Origin: Nocardioides mangrovi
GTDB taxonomy: Bacteria > Actinomycetota > Actinomycetes > Propionibacteriales > Nocardioidaceae
Length of the DNA stretch: 64,000 bases
Direction: 5' to 3'
Assembly (NCBI RefSeq): GCF_020073815.1
Contig: NZ_JAIQZJ010000007.1
Coordinates: forward strand, 248,001 to 312,000
In this document: piece after piece, positions 7,729 through 16,789 of the stretch
Numbering within the stretch: position 1 is the stretch's first letter
Layout of the letters: each line of letters opens with the position of its first letter
Program-made: the position numbers and the translations under genes
The notes under the pieces: model-generated
The model's input: only the letters and a program-made list of their open reading frames with translations
Told to the model about the DNA's origin: nothing
Database searches by the model: none

Positions 7729-8766
7729 TCAGCGGCCGCGACGGACGCGCCGCGCGGCGCGCCGCAGCAGCGAGGGGGTGGTGTCGGCGGTGACCGGGGT
7801 CGCCGCGTCGGCCTGCTTCTGCTGGCCCTGCCGGCCCTCGCGGCGCCCCTCGCGCCGGGCGGCCCGGATCGAGGAGCGGGCGATCGCCTCCGCCTGCCGG
7901 TAGGTCTTCGCGTACGACGCGCGGGCCTGGTCGAGCCGGTCGGCCCCGTCGTCGGCGGGCGCGGTCGGCCCGGCCAGCTCGTCGAGCCGGTCCCAGGTCT
8001 CGTGGGCGAGCTCGGCGATCGTGTCGGGCAGGTCGAGGTCCGACCACTCCAGCCGCACCCGGCGCAGCGTCGGGTCGACGAAGCCGCCCGGTCCGGCCAG
8101 CCCGTCGGGCAGGGTCGCGTCGACGGGCAGCGCGAGGTCGGCGACCACGCGCCCGAGCGTGGCCTCGCAGTCGTCGAGCAGGTCGTGGTAGCGGACGAAG
8201 GTGCGCCGGCTGCCCCGGGTGGCGCGCTCGGTGCCGAGCATCATGTTCAGCCACGCGGAGACGCCGTGGGCGTCGTCGAGCCCGCGGTTGTAGTAGGTGC
8301 GCTTGCTGCCGACCACCTCGGCGGGCGGGCGGAGCATGGTGAGGAAGGTGGGCTCGACGCCCAGCTCGGTGGAGGTCGCGGTCCACAGGGGGAGGAACCA
8401 CAGCAGCCGCGGGTCCTTCACGACGACGTGCTCCCCGTGGGCGAGCTCGTCGCCCAGCCAGGTCCGCAGCCGGTCGGCCACGTCGGTCTCGCGGCCCAGC
8501 GCGGCCGCCATCGTCCACGCCTCGGGACGGGCGTCGGAGACCTCGACGCGGCAGCGCTTGAGCAGCTCGTCGTGGAAGTCCACGACCCAGCGCGGCTCCC
8601 CGAATCCCTTGGGGTTGGTCTCGTCGACGGCCACCTCGGGGCTCGGCACCGTGAGTCCCAGGCGACGCAAGAGCCCCACGACCGTGCTGGTGCCGGACCG
8701 GCCGGCGCCCGCGACGAGGGTCAGGCCGGGGCCGGTGCCGGTCGGCGTCGGATCGGGGGCGCTCAC
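7729..8766 (-). CDS. Sulfotransferase family protein
   Basis: A 345-residue P-loop protein of the sulfotransferase superfamily, which moves sulfate from PAPS to a hydroxyl or amine. The 5'-phosphosulfate loop is GAGRSGTSTV (about residues 20-29). A matching 3'-phosphate motif follows the R-x7-S pattern in LRPPAEVVGSK. Other conserved blocks (NPKGFGEP, ERATRGSRRTFVRYHDLL) are shared with the divergent neighbour starting at 8883, so these are paralogs. The C-terminus is an Arg/Gln/Lys-rich tail. GTG 8766 is the start. Its partner glycosyltransferase overlaps its 3' end. Confidence 0.82.
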   Translation of the reverse strand: MSAPDPTPTGTGPGLTLVAGAGRSGTSTVVGLLRRLGLTVPSPEVAVDETNPKGFGEPRWVVDFHDELLKRCRVEVSDARPEAWTMAAALGRETDVADRLRTWLGDELAHGEHVVVKDPRLLWFLPLWTATSTELGVEPTFLTMLRPPAEVVGSKRTYYNRGLDDAHGVSAWLNMMLGTERATRGSRRTFVRYHDLLDDCEATLGRVVADLALPVDATLPDGLAGPGGFVDPTLRRVRLEWSDLDLPDTIAELAHETWDRLDELAGPTAPADDGADRLDQARASYAKTYRQAEAIARSSIRAARREGRREGRQGQQKQADAATPVTADTTPSLLRRAARRVRRGR

Positions 8767-8819
8767 GAGGGGTGAGCATACGGCGGGTGACGGTGCGTGG
8801 TGACGCCTGGAGGGTCCTC

Positions 8820-8825
8820 TATGAT
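8820..8825 (+). promoter_or_regulatory. Candidate -10 (TATGAT) for the second sulfotransferase
   Basis: TATGAT is one base from the TATAAT consensus and stands out in this GC-rich context. It lies between the two divergent sulfotransferase genes and inside the longest possible 5' extension of the plus-strand gene, arguing for a start at 8883 or 8946. No convincing -35 is seen. Confidence 0.4.
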
Positions 8826-8882
8826 CGGTTGCTGGAAAGCCGCGCCTCGCGGACGACGTGGCACAGGAAGGTCTGCACGCTG

Positions 8883-10037
8883 ATGCTCTCCGAGCGGCCC
8901 ACCCCGGCCGTCGACGACCCGCCGATCACCGAGGAGTCGCTGGCGATGGCCTCGACCCCCGACGGCGCGCCTTCCAACCGCAAGCTCGTCCTGGTCGCCG
9001 GCTCGGGCCGCAGCGGCACCAGCCTGATGGCCGGCATCCTGCGCCACATGGGCCTCCACGTGCCGGAGCCCGAGGTCGTCGCCGACCACACCAACCCGAA
9101 GGGCTTCGGCGAGCCCCAGTGGGTCGTGGAGTTCCACGACCTGCTCCTGCGCCGCAACAACGTCCACCCGGGCGACGCGCGTCCGAGTGCCTGGTTCGAC
9201 GCCGGTCGCGCGGGCGCGCGCGAGTGGAACCGCTCCGACCTGGCCGCCTGGCTGCAGGAGCAGTTCGCCGTCTCCGACGCGCTCGTCGTGAAGGATCCCC
9301 GCATCTCGTGGTTCCTCGGCCTGTGGCGGGTCGCCGCCGTCCGCAACGGCGCCTCGACCGCGACGATCACGATGCTGCGCCACCCGGCCGAGGTGGTCGG
9401 TAGCAAGAACACCTACTACGGCGGCAAGTTCGGCGACATCAGCCGGCTGGCCGGCTGGACCAACATGATGCTGTTCACCGAGCGCGCGACCCGCGGCTCC
9501 GCGCGCAGCTTCGTCCGCTACCACGACCTGCTCTCCGACTGGACCAGCACGGTCGTCCGGGTCGGCGAGGAGCTCGACCTGGACCAGGTCAGGAACGCCG
9601 GCACCCGCGTGATGCAGGAGATCCACGAGTTCGTGGACCCGCAGCTCCACCGGGTGCGCGCCTCGTGGGACGACCTCAACGTGCCCGCCGACCTGCGCGA
9701 GATCGCCGACGAGACCTGGAACCAGCTCAACAGCCTGGTCGAGCCCGGCGACGATCCGGCCCAGGCCGCCAGGACCTACGCGACGCTCGACGAGCTGCGC
9801 CGGGCGTACGGCGACCTCTACGCCCAGGCCGAGGCCCTGGCCAGCTCCAGCATCGGTGCCGCCGGCCCGGCCTACCTGCGCTCCACGCGCGAGCAGCGCG
9901 TCCAGGAGGCCGAGGACGCCGCCCGTCGTGAGCTCGAGGAGTCCTCGGCGATGCGCCGCTTCTACCTGCGGGTCCGCGGCTTCGTCGGCCGGGTGGTCCG
10001 CCGCATCGACCGCATCGGCGCACCGAAGGCGGCCTGA
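8883..10037 (+). CDS. Sulfotransferase family protein (paralog, divergent)
   Basis: A P-loop sulfotransferase-like protein of 384 residues from ATG 8883. The PAPS loop is GSGRSGTSLM; the 3'-phosphate motif is LRHPAEVVGSK; NPKGFGEP and ERATRGSARSFVRYHDLL are shared with the gene ending at 7729. An in-frame GTG at 8772 would add 37 residues unlike any relative. ATG 8946, with GAGGAG nine bases upstream, would match the N-terminal length of the paralog; ATG 8883 has AGGAAGG eleven bases upstream. The C-terminal 60 residues are charged and helical. A TGATG overlap couples it to the following glycosyltransferase. Confidence 0.8.
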   Translation: MLSERPTPAVDDPPITEESLAMASTPDGAPSNRKLVLVAGSGRSGTSLMAGILRHMGLHVPEPEVVADHTNPKGFGEPQWVVEFHDLLLRRNNVHPGDARPSAWFDAGRAGAREWNRSDLAAWLQEQFAVSDALVVKDPRISWFLGLWRVAAVRNGASTATITMLRHPAEVVGSKNTYYGGKFGDISRLAGWTNMMLFTERATRGSARSFVRYHDLLSDWTSTVVRVGEELDLDQVRNAGTRVMQEIHEFVDPQLHRVRASWDDLNVPADLREIADETWNQLNSLVEPGDDPAQAARTYATLDELRRAYGDLYAQAEALASSSIGAAGPAYLRSTREQRVQEAEDAARRELEESSAMRRFYLRVRGFVGRVVRRIDRIGAPKAA

Positions 10038-10990
10038 TGTCCTCCCGGTTCGTCACCATCGACAACGACGAGCAGCTCGACGACTACCGGGTCCGCTGGC
10101 CGCGGGAGTTCCGCGAGCTCGCACCCGGCATGACCGCGGTGCTCCGGGTCCGCAACGAGGCCCGCAGCCTGCCCTGGGTGCTGCCCTCCCTCTTCCGGGC
10201 GCTCCAGGGCGTCGTGCTCGTCGACAACCAGTCGACCGACGGCACCGCCGACGTCGCCCGCCGGGTCGCGGCCGAGCTGGGTGCCAGCGACCGGCTGCTG
10301 GTCACCGACTACCCCTTCCAGGTCAGCCGGTGCGGCGCCGAGCACCTCGCGACCCCCGAGCACTCCGTGCACAACCTGGCCTACTTCTACAACTGGTCGT
10401 TCGCCCACGTGCAGACGGCCTACTCCATGAAGTGGGACGGCGACATGGTGCTGACCGTCGAGGGCGAGAACACCTTCGCCGACCTGTCGTGGCAGCTGGA
10501 GAACGTCGAGGCCGTGGTCTCGATGCCGCGCCACCCGCTCTTCGTCGAGAGCGACCGGGTCGCCTACCTCGACCGCTACATGATCAACATGGAGGAGTAC
10601 ATCTTCCCCATGGGCCAGGCCTACCGGCACGTGAAGGCCTACGAGTGGGAGATGCGGATGGTCCCCAAGCAGGCGCAGCGGATGCGCCTGCCCGAGGGCC
10701 TGTGCGTCGAGCTGAAGTACCTCGACAGCGACGAGTTCGACCACTGGGACTCCCAGGACCTCTTCGGCGCGACGCCGCGCACGATGCGCAAGCTGCGCGA
10801 GTGGGAGGTCTTCCACGCGCTGCGCGAGGGCCGGGTCCTCGAGGGCGTCGAGCGGATCGAGGCGCCCGCGTCGTACGACCACGTGATCAGCTACACCACC
10901 GAGCGGTGGCTGCCGGCCCAGGTCCGGCCGATCACGGTGCCGCTGGACCAGCGTCCCGGCGCCGAGCTCATCCCGCCTGCGGACTCGTGA
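10037..10990 (+). CDS. Glycosyltransferase-like protein (GT-A fold)
   Basis: A 317-residue protein with the start of a family-2-like fold: GMTAVLRVRNEA, VDNQSTDGTADVA, and a metal-binding DGD within KWDGDMVL. The centre (MEEYIFPMGQAYRHVKAYEW) is not diagnostic. ATG 10037 shares its A with the stop of the sulfotransferase, so the pair is co-translated. With the genes at 6735-8766 this forms a mirror-image arrangement of glycosyltransferase-sulfotransferase and sulfotransferase-glycosyltransferase. The 3' end overlaps the convergent sulfotransferase by 23 bases. Sugar donor and acceptor are unknown. Confidence 0.75.
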   Translation: MSSRFVTIDNDEQLDDYRVRWPREFRELAPGMTAVLRVRNEARSLPWVLPSLFRALQGVVLVDNQSTDGTADVARRVAAELGASDRLLVTDYPFQVSRCGAEHLATPEHSVHNLAYFYNWSFAHVQTAYSMKWDGDMVLTVEGENTFADLSWQLENVEAVVSMPRHPLFVESDRVAYLDRYMINMEEYIFPMGQAYRHVKAYEWEMRMVPKQAQRMRLPEGLCVELKYLDSDEFDHWDSQDLFGATPRTMRKLREWEVFHALREGRVLEGVERIEAPASYDHVISYTTERWLPAQVRPITVPLDQRPGAELIPPADS

Positions 10991-11837
10991 CCTTCGCGGC
11001 CAGCTTGGCGGCGTAGTCGGCCGGAGACAGCTCGCCGGCGAGGATCTGGCGCAGCGGCCACGCGCCGAGCTCCAGCCCGGAGAGCCGCTCGAAGAGCGCG
11101 AAGTCGTCGCGGTAGCGCTCGGCGAGCGCCGCGATGTCGTCGGCCGTCGGGGCGGAGTCGGCCACGGCCGGCTTGCCCGGCAGCGCGTGGGGGAGCGCCG
11201 GCTGCTCGCGGTAGCGCTGGATCCCGAGGAAGTCGGTGATCGCGTCGACCACCGGGCCGTGGTCGGAGACGAAGTGGCGGAACTCCACGACGTGGAAGCG
11301 CTCGCGGCCGAACATCTCGTAGCCGCGCTCGAGCTGCGCGCCGTAGTAGCCGCGCACGACCCCGGACTGCATCCGGTAGGCGTGCACGTTGGTCTTCGGC
11401 GGGATCCGGTCCTCGAGCCCGTCGGGGGCGAAGCGGGTGAGGAACGTCGACCAGGACGGCGCCTGGTCGGGCCACCGGTTGAGCACCATCTGCCACTGGG
11501 AGAAGAGCCGCTCGATCGGGTCCCGGAAGAGCACGATGAACTTCATGTCCGGGTTGTAGGCCCGGATCCGCTCCAGCGCCTGCGGCCACCACAGGTAGAG
11601 CGGGGTCGCGTCGCCCACGAGCCGGTGCCGCGGACGCAGCGGGGCGACCTCGTAGGAGCTGTAGTCGGGGCGCTCCCAGTCGAGGCTCTCGTTGTCGAAG
11701 AAGTGCATCTCCTTGCGGGGCGCCCGCACGATCTGCGGATGCCGGTCGAGCAGCTTGCTCAGCGAGCTCGTCCCCGCCTTCTGGGTCCCCGCGATCATGA
11801 ATCCGAAGCGCAGCGGGGGGCGAGGAGTGTCCGACAC
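10968..11837 (-). CDS. Sulfotransferase domain protein (third)
   Basis: A 289-residue protein closer to classical carbohydrate sulfotransferases than the two upstream paralogs. The PAPS loop is GTQKAGTSSLSKLL (about residues 17-30), and FRDPIERLFSQW contains the R-x7-S 3'-phosphate site (about 104-115). KEMHFFDNE after the first helix is also characteristic. It starts at ATG 11837 and converges on the preceding gene. Together with two glycosyltransferases and two more P-loop sulfotransferases it suggests synthesis of a sulfated surface glycan, which is an inference from context. Confidence 0.85.
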   Translation of the reverse strand: MSDTPRPPLRFGFMIAGTQKAGTSSLSKLLDRHPQIVRAPRKEMHFFDNESLDWERPDYSSYEVAPLRPRHRLVGDATPLYLWWPQALERIRAYNPDMKFIVLFRDPIERLFSQWQMVLNRWPDQAPSWSTFLTRFAPDGLEDRIPPKTNVHAYRMQSGVVRGYYGAQLERGYEMFGRERFHVVEFRHFVSDHGPVVDAITDFLGIQRYREQPALPHALPGKPAVADSAPTADDIAALAERYRDDFALFERLSGLELGAWPLRQILAGELSPADYAAKLAAKVTSPQAG

Positions 11838-11943
11838 GTCGCGACACGATACAGGTGGACGGCCCCCGGCCCGGGGGCATCGAGCCCCTCCGGTGTGACC
11901 CAGTCCACGAGTCGGCCCTGTTTCTCAGGGGTAAACCCCGGCG

Positions 11944-11949
11944 TACCCT
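11944..11949 (+). promoter_or_regulatory. Possible -10 for the pantothenate gene group
   Basis: TACCCT fits TANNNT and lies 83 bases before the DUF2520 gene. It directly follows a small GGGGT-AAA-CCCC hairpin (11928-11939). The 195-base gap 11838-12032 holds nothing else I can assign. Confidence 0.25.
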
Positions 11950-12032
11950 CGACCGCAGGTCAAGCACACGTCCGGTACCCGCACCGGCTCGCGCGAGCGA
12001 GTGGTCGGAGGGACTGGAACGAAAGGTTCGAC

Positions 12033-12953
12033 ATGACGCACCCCTCCCGGGAGACCGGGCTGCGCGTGGGAGTCGTCGGCGCTGGTCGCGTCGGCGCGGT
12101 CCTCGCGGCCGCCCTCGGCACCGCCGGCCACCACGTCGTGGCCGCCGCGGGCGAGTCCGACGCGACGCGGTCGCGGATCGCGGAGCTCCTCCCCGGCGTC
12201 CCCGTCCTCAAGCCCACGGCCGTCGCCCGCGCCTGCGACCTGCTGCTGCTCACGGTGCCCGACGACATGCTCGGCAACGTCGTGACGACGCTGAGCGACG
12301 CCGGCGCCATCCGGCCGGGCCAGTACGTCGTGCACACGTCGGGCCGCCACGGCCTCGCCGTCCTCGCACCGGCCGCCGCCGTCGGCGCCCGGGTGGCCGC
12401 GCTGCACCCCGCGATGACCTTCACCGGGACTGCCGTCGACCTCGACCGGCTCGCCGGCTGCGTCTACGGGCTCACCGCCGACGCGGGCGAGCGCGACCTC
12501 GTCGCGGGCCTGGTCGCCGACCTCGGCGGCCGCGCGACCTGGGTGCCCGAGGAGATGCGCACGCTCTACCACGCGGGTCTCGCCCACGGCGCCAACCACC
12601 TCGTCACCCTGGTCAGCCAGGCGATGGAGCTGCTCGCCGCGGCCGGCTCCGACGACCCGGCCGGCACCCTGCGGCCGCTGCTGACCGCGGCCCTGGACAA
12701 CGCGCTCGAGCACGGCGACGCCGCGCTGACCGGGCCGATCGTGCGCGGCGACGTCAACACCGTGCGGGCGCACCTGGCCGACATCGCCGCGACCACGCCG
12801 CACACGCTCCCGTCGTACCTCGCCCTGGCCCGCAACACCCTCGCCCGCGCCGTCACCGACGGCCGGGTCCTCCCGATCCGCGCGGCCGCGATGGTGCGGG
12901 TGCTGGACGCCGCCGAGGCGCCCGTCCGCACGGCGCGCGTGGACCGCCGCTGA
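12033..12953 (+). CDS. Rossmann-fold DUF2520 protein, possible ketopantoate reductase-like
   Basis: A 306-residue cytosolic protein. A dinucleotide-binding N-terminus ([15 protein letters not shown]) is followed by VPDDML, HTSGRHG and LHPAMTFTG, then a helical DUF2520 domain with [15 protein letters not shown]. The fold resembles P5C and ketopantoate reductases. It lies directly upstream of panC with a TGATG overlap, the order seen in mycobacteria. A role in supplying pantoate is therefore attractive but unproven. The start ATG 12033 has GAAAGG at a proper distance. A different redox role cannot be excluded. Confidence 0.8.
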   Translation: MTHPSRETGLRVGVVGAGRVGAVLAAALGTAGHHVVAAAGESDATRSRIAELLPGVPVLKPTAVARACDLLLLTVPDDMLGNVVTTLSDAGAIRPGQYVVHTSGRHGLAVLAPAAAVGARVAALHPAMTFTGTAVDLDRLAGCVYGLTADAGERDLVAGLVADLGGRATWVPEEMRTLYHAGLAHGANHLVTLVSQAMELLAAAGSDDPAGTLRPLLTAALDNALEHGDAALTGPIVRGDVNTVRAHLADIAATTPHTLPSYLALARNTLARAVTDGRVLPIRAAAMVRVLDAAEAPVRTARVDRR

Positions 12954-13810
12954 TGGCCGCACCCACCGTCGCCACCACCCGGGAGGAGCTGGCGGCGCTC
13001 CTCGCCGACGCCCGTGGCGCCGGTCGCTGCGTCGGCTTCGTGCCGACGATGGGGGCGCTGCACGAGGGCCACGCCAGCCTGATGCGCACCGCCCGCCAAC
13101 GGATCGCCGGCGGCCCGCTGGTCGTCTCGATCTTCGTCAACCCGCTGCAGTTCGGGGCGGAAGAGGACCTCGACCGCTACCCGCGCACCCTCGACGCCGA
13201 CCTCGAGGTCTGCGCCCGGGAGGGCGTCGACATCGTCTTCGCGCCGAGCGTCGAGGAGGTCTACCCGGGCGGCGAGCCGCAGGTGATGATCCGGGCCGGC
13301 GCGCTCGCCAAGGTCCTCGAGGGCAAGAGCCGGCCCGGTCACTTCCGGGGAGTGCTCACCGTCGTCGCCAAGCTCTTCGGGCTGGTGCGGCCCGACGTCG
13401 CGGTCTTCGGCCAGAAGGACTACCAGCAGCTGACGCTGGTGCGGCGGATGGTCCTCGACCTCAACATGGGCGTCGAGGTGGTCGGCGCCGAGACGGTCCG
13501 CGAGCCCGACGGCCTCGCGCTCTCCAGCCGCAACCGCTACCTCGACCCCGAGCAACGCCACGCCGCCAGCGCGCTCAGCCGCGCGCTGCGCGCCGCTCAG
13601 GAGAACGCCCGGTACGGCGTGGAGGTCGCTCGCGACGAGGCCCGCGCCGAGCTGCGCGAGCACCTGGTCGACCTCGACTACCTGGTGATCACCGACCCCG
13701 ACCTGGGGGAGCTGCCCGCCGACGTACCGCCCGGCACGGCCGCGCGGATCCTGGTCGCCGCGCGGGTCGGCACCACCCGGCTCATCGACAACATGGAGCT
13801 CCGATTCTGA
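12953..13810 (+). CDS. panC: Pantoate-beta-alanine ligase
   Basis: PanC condenses pantoate with beta-alanine using ATP to make pantothenate. The 285-residue protein shows the nucleotidyltransferase core [10 protein letters not shown] (about residues 27-36), FVNPLQF, the [15 protein letters not shown] block, FGQKDYQQL and [10 protein letters not shown], all in the expected order and at family length. It overlaps both neighbours by TGATG, placing it in a tight pan operon with panD, which makes its beta-alanine substrate. Confidence 0.97.
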   Translation: MAAPTVATTREELAALLADARGAGRCVGFVPTMGALHEGHASLMRTARQRIAGGPLVVSIFVNPLQFGAEEDLDRYPRTLDADLEVCAREGVDIVFAPSVEEVYPGGEPQVMIRAGALAKVLEGKSRPGHFRGVLTVVAKLFGLVRPDVAVFGQKDYQQLTLVRRMVLDLNMGVEVVGAETVREPDGLALSSRNRYLDPEQRHAASALSRALRAAQENARYGVEVARDEARAELREHLVDLDYLVITDPDLGELPADVPPGTAARILVAARVGTTRLIDNMELRF

Positions 13811-14265
13811 TGCTGCGCACGATGATGAAGTCCAAGATCCACCGCGCCACGGTGACCCAGGCCGACCTCCACTACGTCGGCTCGGTGACCGTCGACGAGG
13901 ACCTGCTCGACGCCGCGGACCTGCTCGCCGGCGAGCTCGTCCACATCGTCGACATCACCAACGGCGCGCGGCTGGAGACCTACACGATCCCGGGCGAGCG
14001 CGGCTCGGGCGTCATCGGGATCAACGGCGCCGCCGCCCACCTCGTCCACCCGGGCGACCTCGTCATCCTCATCGGCTACGGCCAGATGGACACCGCCGAG
14101 GCACGCGACTTCAAGCCCCACGTGGTCTTCGTCGACGCCGACAACAAGATCCTCGCCACGGGCTTCGACCCCGCCGAGGCCGTGCCGGGCTTCGGACTCG
14201 AGCGCGGCGACCAGCTGGCCGGGCCCTTCGAGGCTCGCGAGCTCGCACCTCAGGACAGGCGATAG
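13810..14265 (+). CDS. panD: Aspartate 1-decarboxylase proenzyme
   Basis: PanD decarboxylates aspartate to beta-alanine for PanC. It is made as a proenzyme that cleaves itself between Gly and Ser; here the site is YVGSVTVD, with the Ser at about residue 25 becoming the pyruvoyl group. Other conserved parts are [26 protein letters not shown], the NGAAAHL turn and LVILIGYG. At 151 residues it has a C-terminal tail longer than the E. coli enzyme, as is common in actinobacteria. It is coupled to panC by TGATG. Confidence 0.97.
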   Translation: MLRTMMKSKIHRATVTQADLHYVGSVTVDEDLLDAADLLAGELVHIVDITNGARLETYTIPGERGSGVIGINGAAAHLVHPGDLVILIGYGQMDTAEARDFKPHVVFVDADNKILATGFDPAEAVPGFGLERGDQLAGPFEARELAPQDRR

Positions 14266-14268
14266 GTT
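14263..14268 (+). promoter_or_regulatory. Candidate leaderless -10 before nadB
   Basis: TAGGTT overlaps the panD stop region and ends six bases before the nadB ATG at 14275, so nadB may have its own leaderless transcript besides read-through from the pan genes. Confidence 0.35.
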
Positions 14269-14274
14269 TCGGGA

Positions 14275-15909
14275 ATGCCCACCGCCCCCGTCCGGCGCGT
14301 CCCCGGACGCCTGCTCGCTCCGGATCCCGGGTGGTCCACGACGGCCGACGTGGTCGTGGTCGGCTCCGGCATCGCCGGGCTGACCGCCGCGCTGCGGCTG
14401 CGCGGCCAGGTCGACAAGATCCTGGTCGTCACCAAGGACGTCCTCGCCGCCGGCTCCACCCAGTGGGCGCAGGGCGGCATCGCCGCCGCGCTCGGCCCGG
14501 GCGACAGCCCCGAGGAGCACGAGGTCGACACCCTCGTCGCGGGCGCCGGCGCCTGCGACGCCAAGGCGGTGCGGGTCCTGGTCACCGAGGGACCGGAGGC
14601 CGTCCGCGAGCTGATCGCGCTCGGCACCAACTTCGACCACGACCCCGACGGCGAGCTGTCGCTCACCCGCGAGGGCGGCCACCACCGCGACCGGATCGCG
14701 CACGCCGGCGGCGACGCGACCGGCGCGGAGATCCAGCGGGCCCTGATCGCCGCGATCGAGCAGGCGCCGGAGATCGAGGTCATCCAGCACGCGCTCGCCG
14801 TCGACCTGCTGCTCGCCGACGACGGCGGTGTCGCGGGCCTGACCCTGCACGTGATGGGCGAGGGCCAGCGCGACGGTGTGGGCGCCGTCCACTGCCGTGC
14901 GGTCGTGCTCGCGAGCGGCGGCCTCGGCCAGGTCTTCTCCCAGACCACCAACCCCTCGGTCTCGACCGGCGACGGGATGGCGGTCGCGCTCCGCGCCGGT
15001 GCGGTGCTGCGCGACCTGGAGTTCGTGCAGTTCCACCCGACGGTGATGTACCTCGGCCCCGACTCCCACGGCCAGCAGCCGCTCATCTCCGAGGCCGTCC
15101 GCGGCGAGGGTGCCGTCCTCGTCGACTCCGAGGGCAACCGCTTCATGCAGGGCGTGCACGAGCTCGCCGACCTCGCCCCGCGCGACGTGGTCGCCAAGGC
15201 GATCATGCGCCGGATGATGGAGACCGGCGAGCCGCACATGTGGCTCGACGCCACCCATCTCGGGGCGGCGTTCTGGGAGCGGCGGTTCCCGACGATCCTG
15301 GCCACCTGCCGTCGCTACGGCGTCGACCCGGTCACCGACCTGATCCCGGTCGCGCCGGCCTGCCACTACGCCTCGGGCGGCGTGCACACCGACCTGTGGG
15401 GGCGCAGCAGCGTGCCCGGCCTCTACGCCACCGGCGAGGTCGCCTGCTCCGGCGTCCACGGCGCCAACCGGCTCGCGTCCAACTCCCTCCTCGAGGGTCT
15501 CGTCTTCTCCCGGCGCATCGCCCAGGTGCTGCCCGGCGAGCTGCGACCGCTGCAGCCGCCGGCCCCCGACACCCGCACCGCCGGCCTGGTGCCGGGCGCC
15601 GTACGCCGCGAGCTGCAGGAGGCGATGACCTCGCGGGTGGGCGTGCTGCGCAACGCCGGGGGTCTCGCCGAGGCGGCGGGCATCCTCGACAAGCTGGCCG
15701 GCGTCACTGCGGAGACCGTCGACCAGCAGTCGTGGGAGACCACCAACCTGCTCACCATCAGCACCGCCCTCGCCGACGCGGCGGCGCTGCGCGAGGAGAC
15801 CCGCGGCTCCCACTGGCGCGAGGACTTCCCCGAGCGCGACGACGAGCGCTTCTCCGGCCACCTCGACGTGGTCATGGACGACGGCACGACCACCCTGGAG
15901 CTCCGATGA
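14275..15909 (+). CDS. nadB: L-aspartate oxidase
   Basis: NadB oxidises L-aspartate to iminoaspartate, the first step of de novo NAD synthesis. The 544-residue flavoprotein begins with the FAD-binding VVVVGSGIAGLTAAL (about residues 24-38), then STQWAQGGIAA, HHRDRIAHAGGDATG, the catalytic-region QFHPTVMY, and CSGVHGANRLASNSLLEG near residue 400. Length and order fit the family. It is coupled to nadC by ATGA. No nadA is present in this window, so the quinolinate synthase must lie elsewhere. It uses aspartate, as does the adjacent panD. Confidence 0.95.
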   Translation: MPTAPVRRVPGRLLAPDPGWSTTADVVVVGSGIAGLTAALRLRGQVDKILVVTKDVLAAGSTQWAQGGIAAALGPGDSPEEHEVDTLVAGAGACDAKAVRVLVTEGPEAVRELIALGTNFDHDPDGELSLTREGGHHRDRIAHAGGDATGAEIQRALIAAIEQAPEIEVIQHALAVDLLLADDGGVAGLTLHVMGEGQRDGVGAVHCRAVVLASGGLGQVFSQTTNPSVSTGDGMAVALRAGAVLRDLEFVQFHPTVMYLGPDSHGQQPLISEAVRGEGAVLVDSEGNRFMQGVHELADLAPRDVVAKAIMRRMMETGEPHMWLDATHLGAAFWERRFPTILATCRRYGVDPVTDLIPVAPACHYASGGVHTDLWGRSSVPGLYATGEVACSGVHGANRLASNSLLEGLVFSRRIAQVLPGELRPLQPPAPDTRTAGLVPGAVRRELQEAMTSRVGVLRNAGGLAEAAGILDKLAGVTAETVDQQSWETTNLLTISTALADAAALREETRGSHWREDFPERDDERFSGHLDVVMDDGTTTLELR

Positions 15910-16787
15910 CCGCCGCGACGCCGTACGACGAGGAGTTGCGCGCCGCCGGGCTCGACCCGGCCGCGGTGCTGGCGCAGGTGCGGGCCGCGCTCGCCGAGGA
16001 CCTCCCGAGCGGCGACGTGACCTCCGAGGCGACGATCGCCGCGGACGTGCGGGGGAGCGGCGTCTTCGCCGCCCGCGAGGCCGGCGTGGTCGCCGGCCTG
16101 GGCGTCGCCGCACTGGTCTTCCACGAGGTCATGGGCGAGACGGTCGAGATCACCGACCGCGTGCCCGACGGCTCCGAGGTGAAGCCGGGGGACGTCGTCC
16201 TGCGCGTCTCCGGACCGGTCCGCGGCCTGCTCACCGCCGAGCGCACCGCGCTCAACTACGCGAGCCACCTCTCCGGCGTCGCGACCGCGACGGCCCAGTG
16301 GGTCGCCGCGCTCGAGGGCACCCGCGCGCGGGTGCTCGACACCCGCAAGACGCTGCCGACCTTCCGGGCCCTCCAGAAGTACGCCGTCCGCTGCGGCGGC
16401 GGGGTCAACCACCGCTTCAGCCTCAGCGACCGCGCGATGGTCAAGGACAACCACGTGGTGGCCGCCGGCGGCGTGGTCCCGGCGTACGAAGCCGTGCGGG
16501 CGGCCCGGCCGGACCTGCGCGTGGAGGTCGAGGTGACCGACCTCGACCAGCTGCGCGAGCTGCTCGCCGCCGGCTGCACGGAGATCCTGCTCGACAACAT
16601 GGACACCGCGACGATGGCCGAGGCGGTCCTCGTCACGGACGGCCGCGCGACGCTCGAGGCCTCCGGAGGGCTCACGCTCGAGCGGGCCCGCGAGGTCGCC
16701 GAGACCGGCGTCGACTTCATCTCCGTGGGCGCGCTCACCCACTCGGTGAAGGTCTTCGACCTGGGTCTCGACCTGGACGAGGACTAG
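15906..16787 (+). CDS. nadC: Nicotinate-nucleotide pyrophosphorylase (carboxylating)
   Basis: NadC converts quinolinate and PRPP to nicotinate mononucleotide with loss of CO2. The 293-residue protein shows LAEDLPSGDVTSEAT, ERTALNYASHLSGVAT, the substrate-binding DTRKTLPTFRALQKYAVRCGG, NHRFSLSDRAMVKDNH, and LLDNMD, ending with ASGGLTLERA and ISVGALTHSV. All phosphate-binding basic residues of the family appear present. It follows nadB with an ATGA overlap and precedes coaX by two bases, so NAD and CoA precursor genes share one transcript. Confidence 0.96.
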   Translation: MTAATPYDEELRAAGLDPAAVLAQVRAALAEDLPSGDVTSEATIAADVRGSGVFAAREAGVVAGLGVAALVFHEVMGETVEITDRVPDGSEVKPGDVVLRVSGPVRGLLTAERTALNYASHLSGVATATAQWVAALEGTRARVLDTRKTLPTFRALQKYAVRCGGGVNHRFSLSDRAMVKDNHVVAAGGVVPAYEAVRAARPDLRVEVEVTDLDQLRELLAAGCTEILLDNMDTATMAEAVLVTDGRATLEASGGLTLERAREVAETGVDFISVGALTHSVKVFDLGLDLDED

Positions 16788-16789
16788 CC

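Noticed and set aside
8772..8882. N-terminal extension of the second sulfotransferase from GTG 8772
   Set aside because: A near-consensus -10 lies inside it, the sequence does not match the paralog, and better ribosome sites lie downstream.
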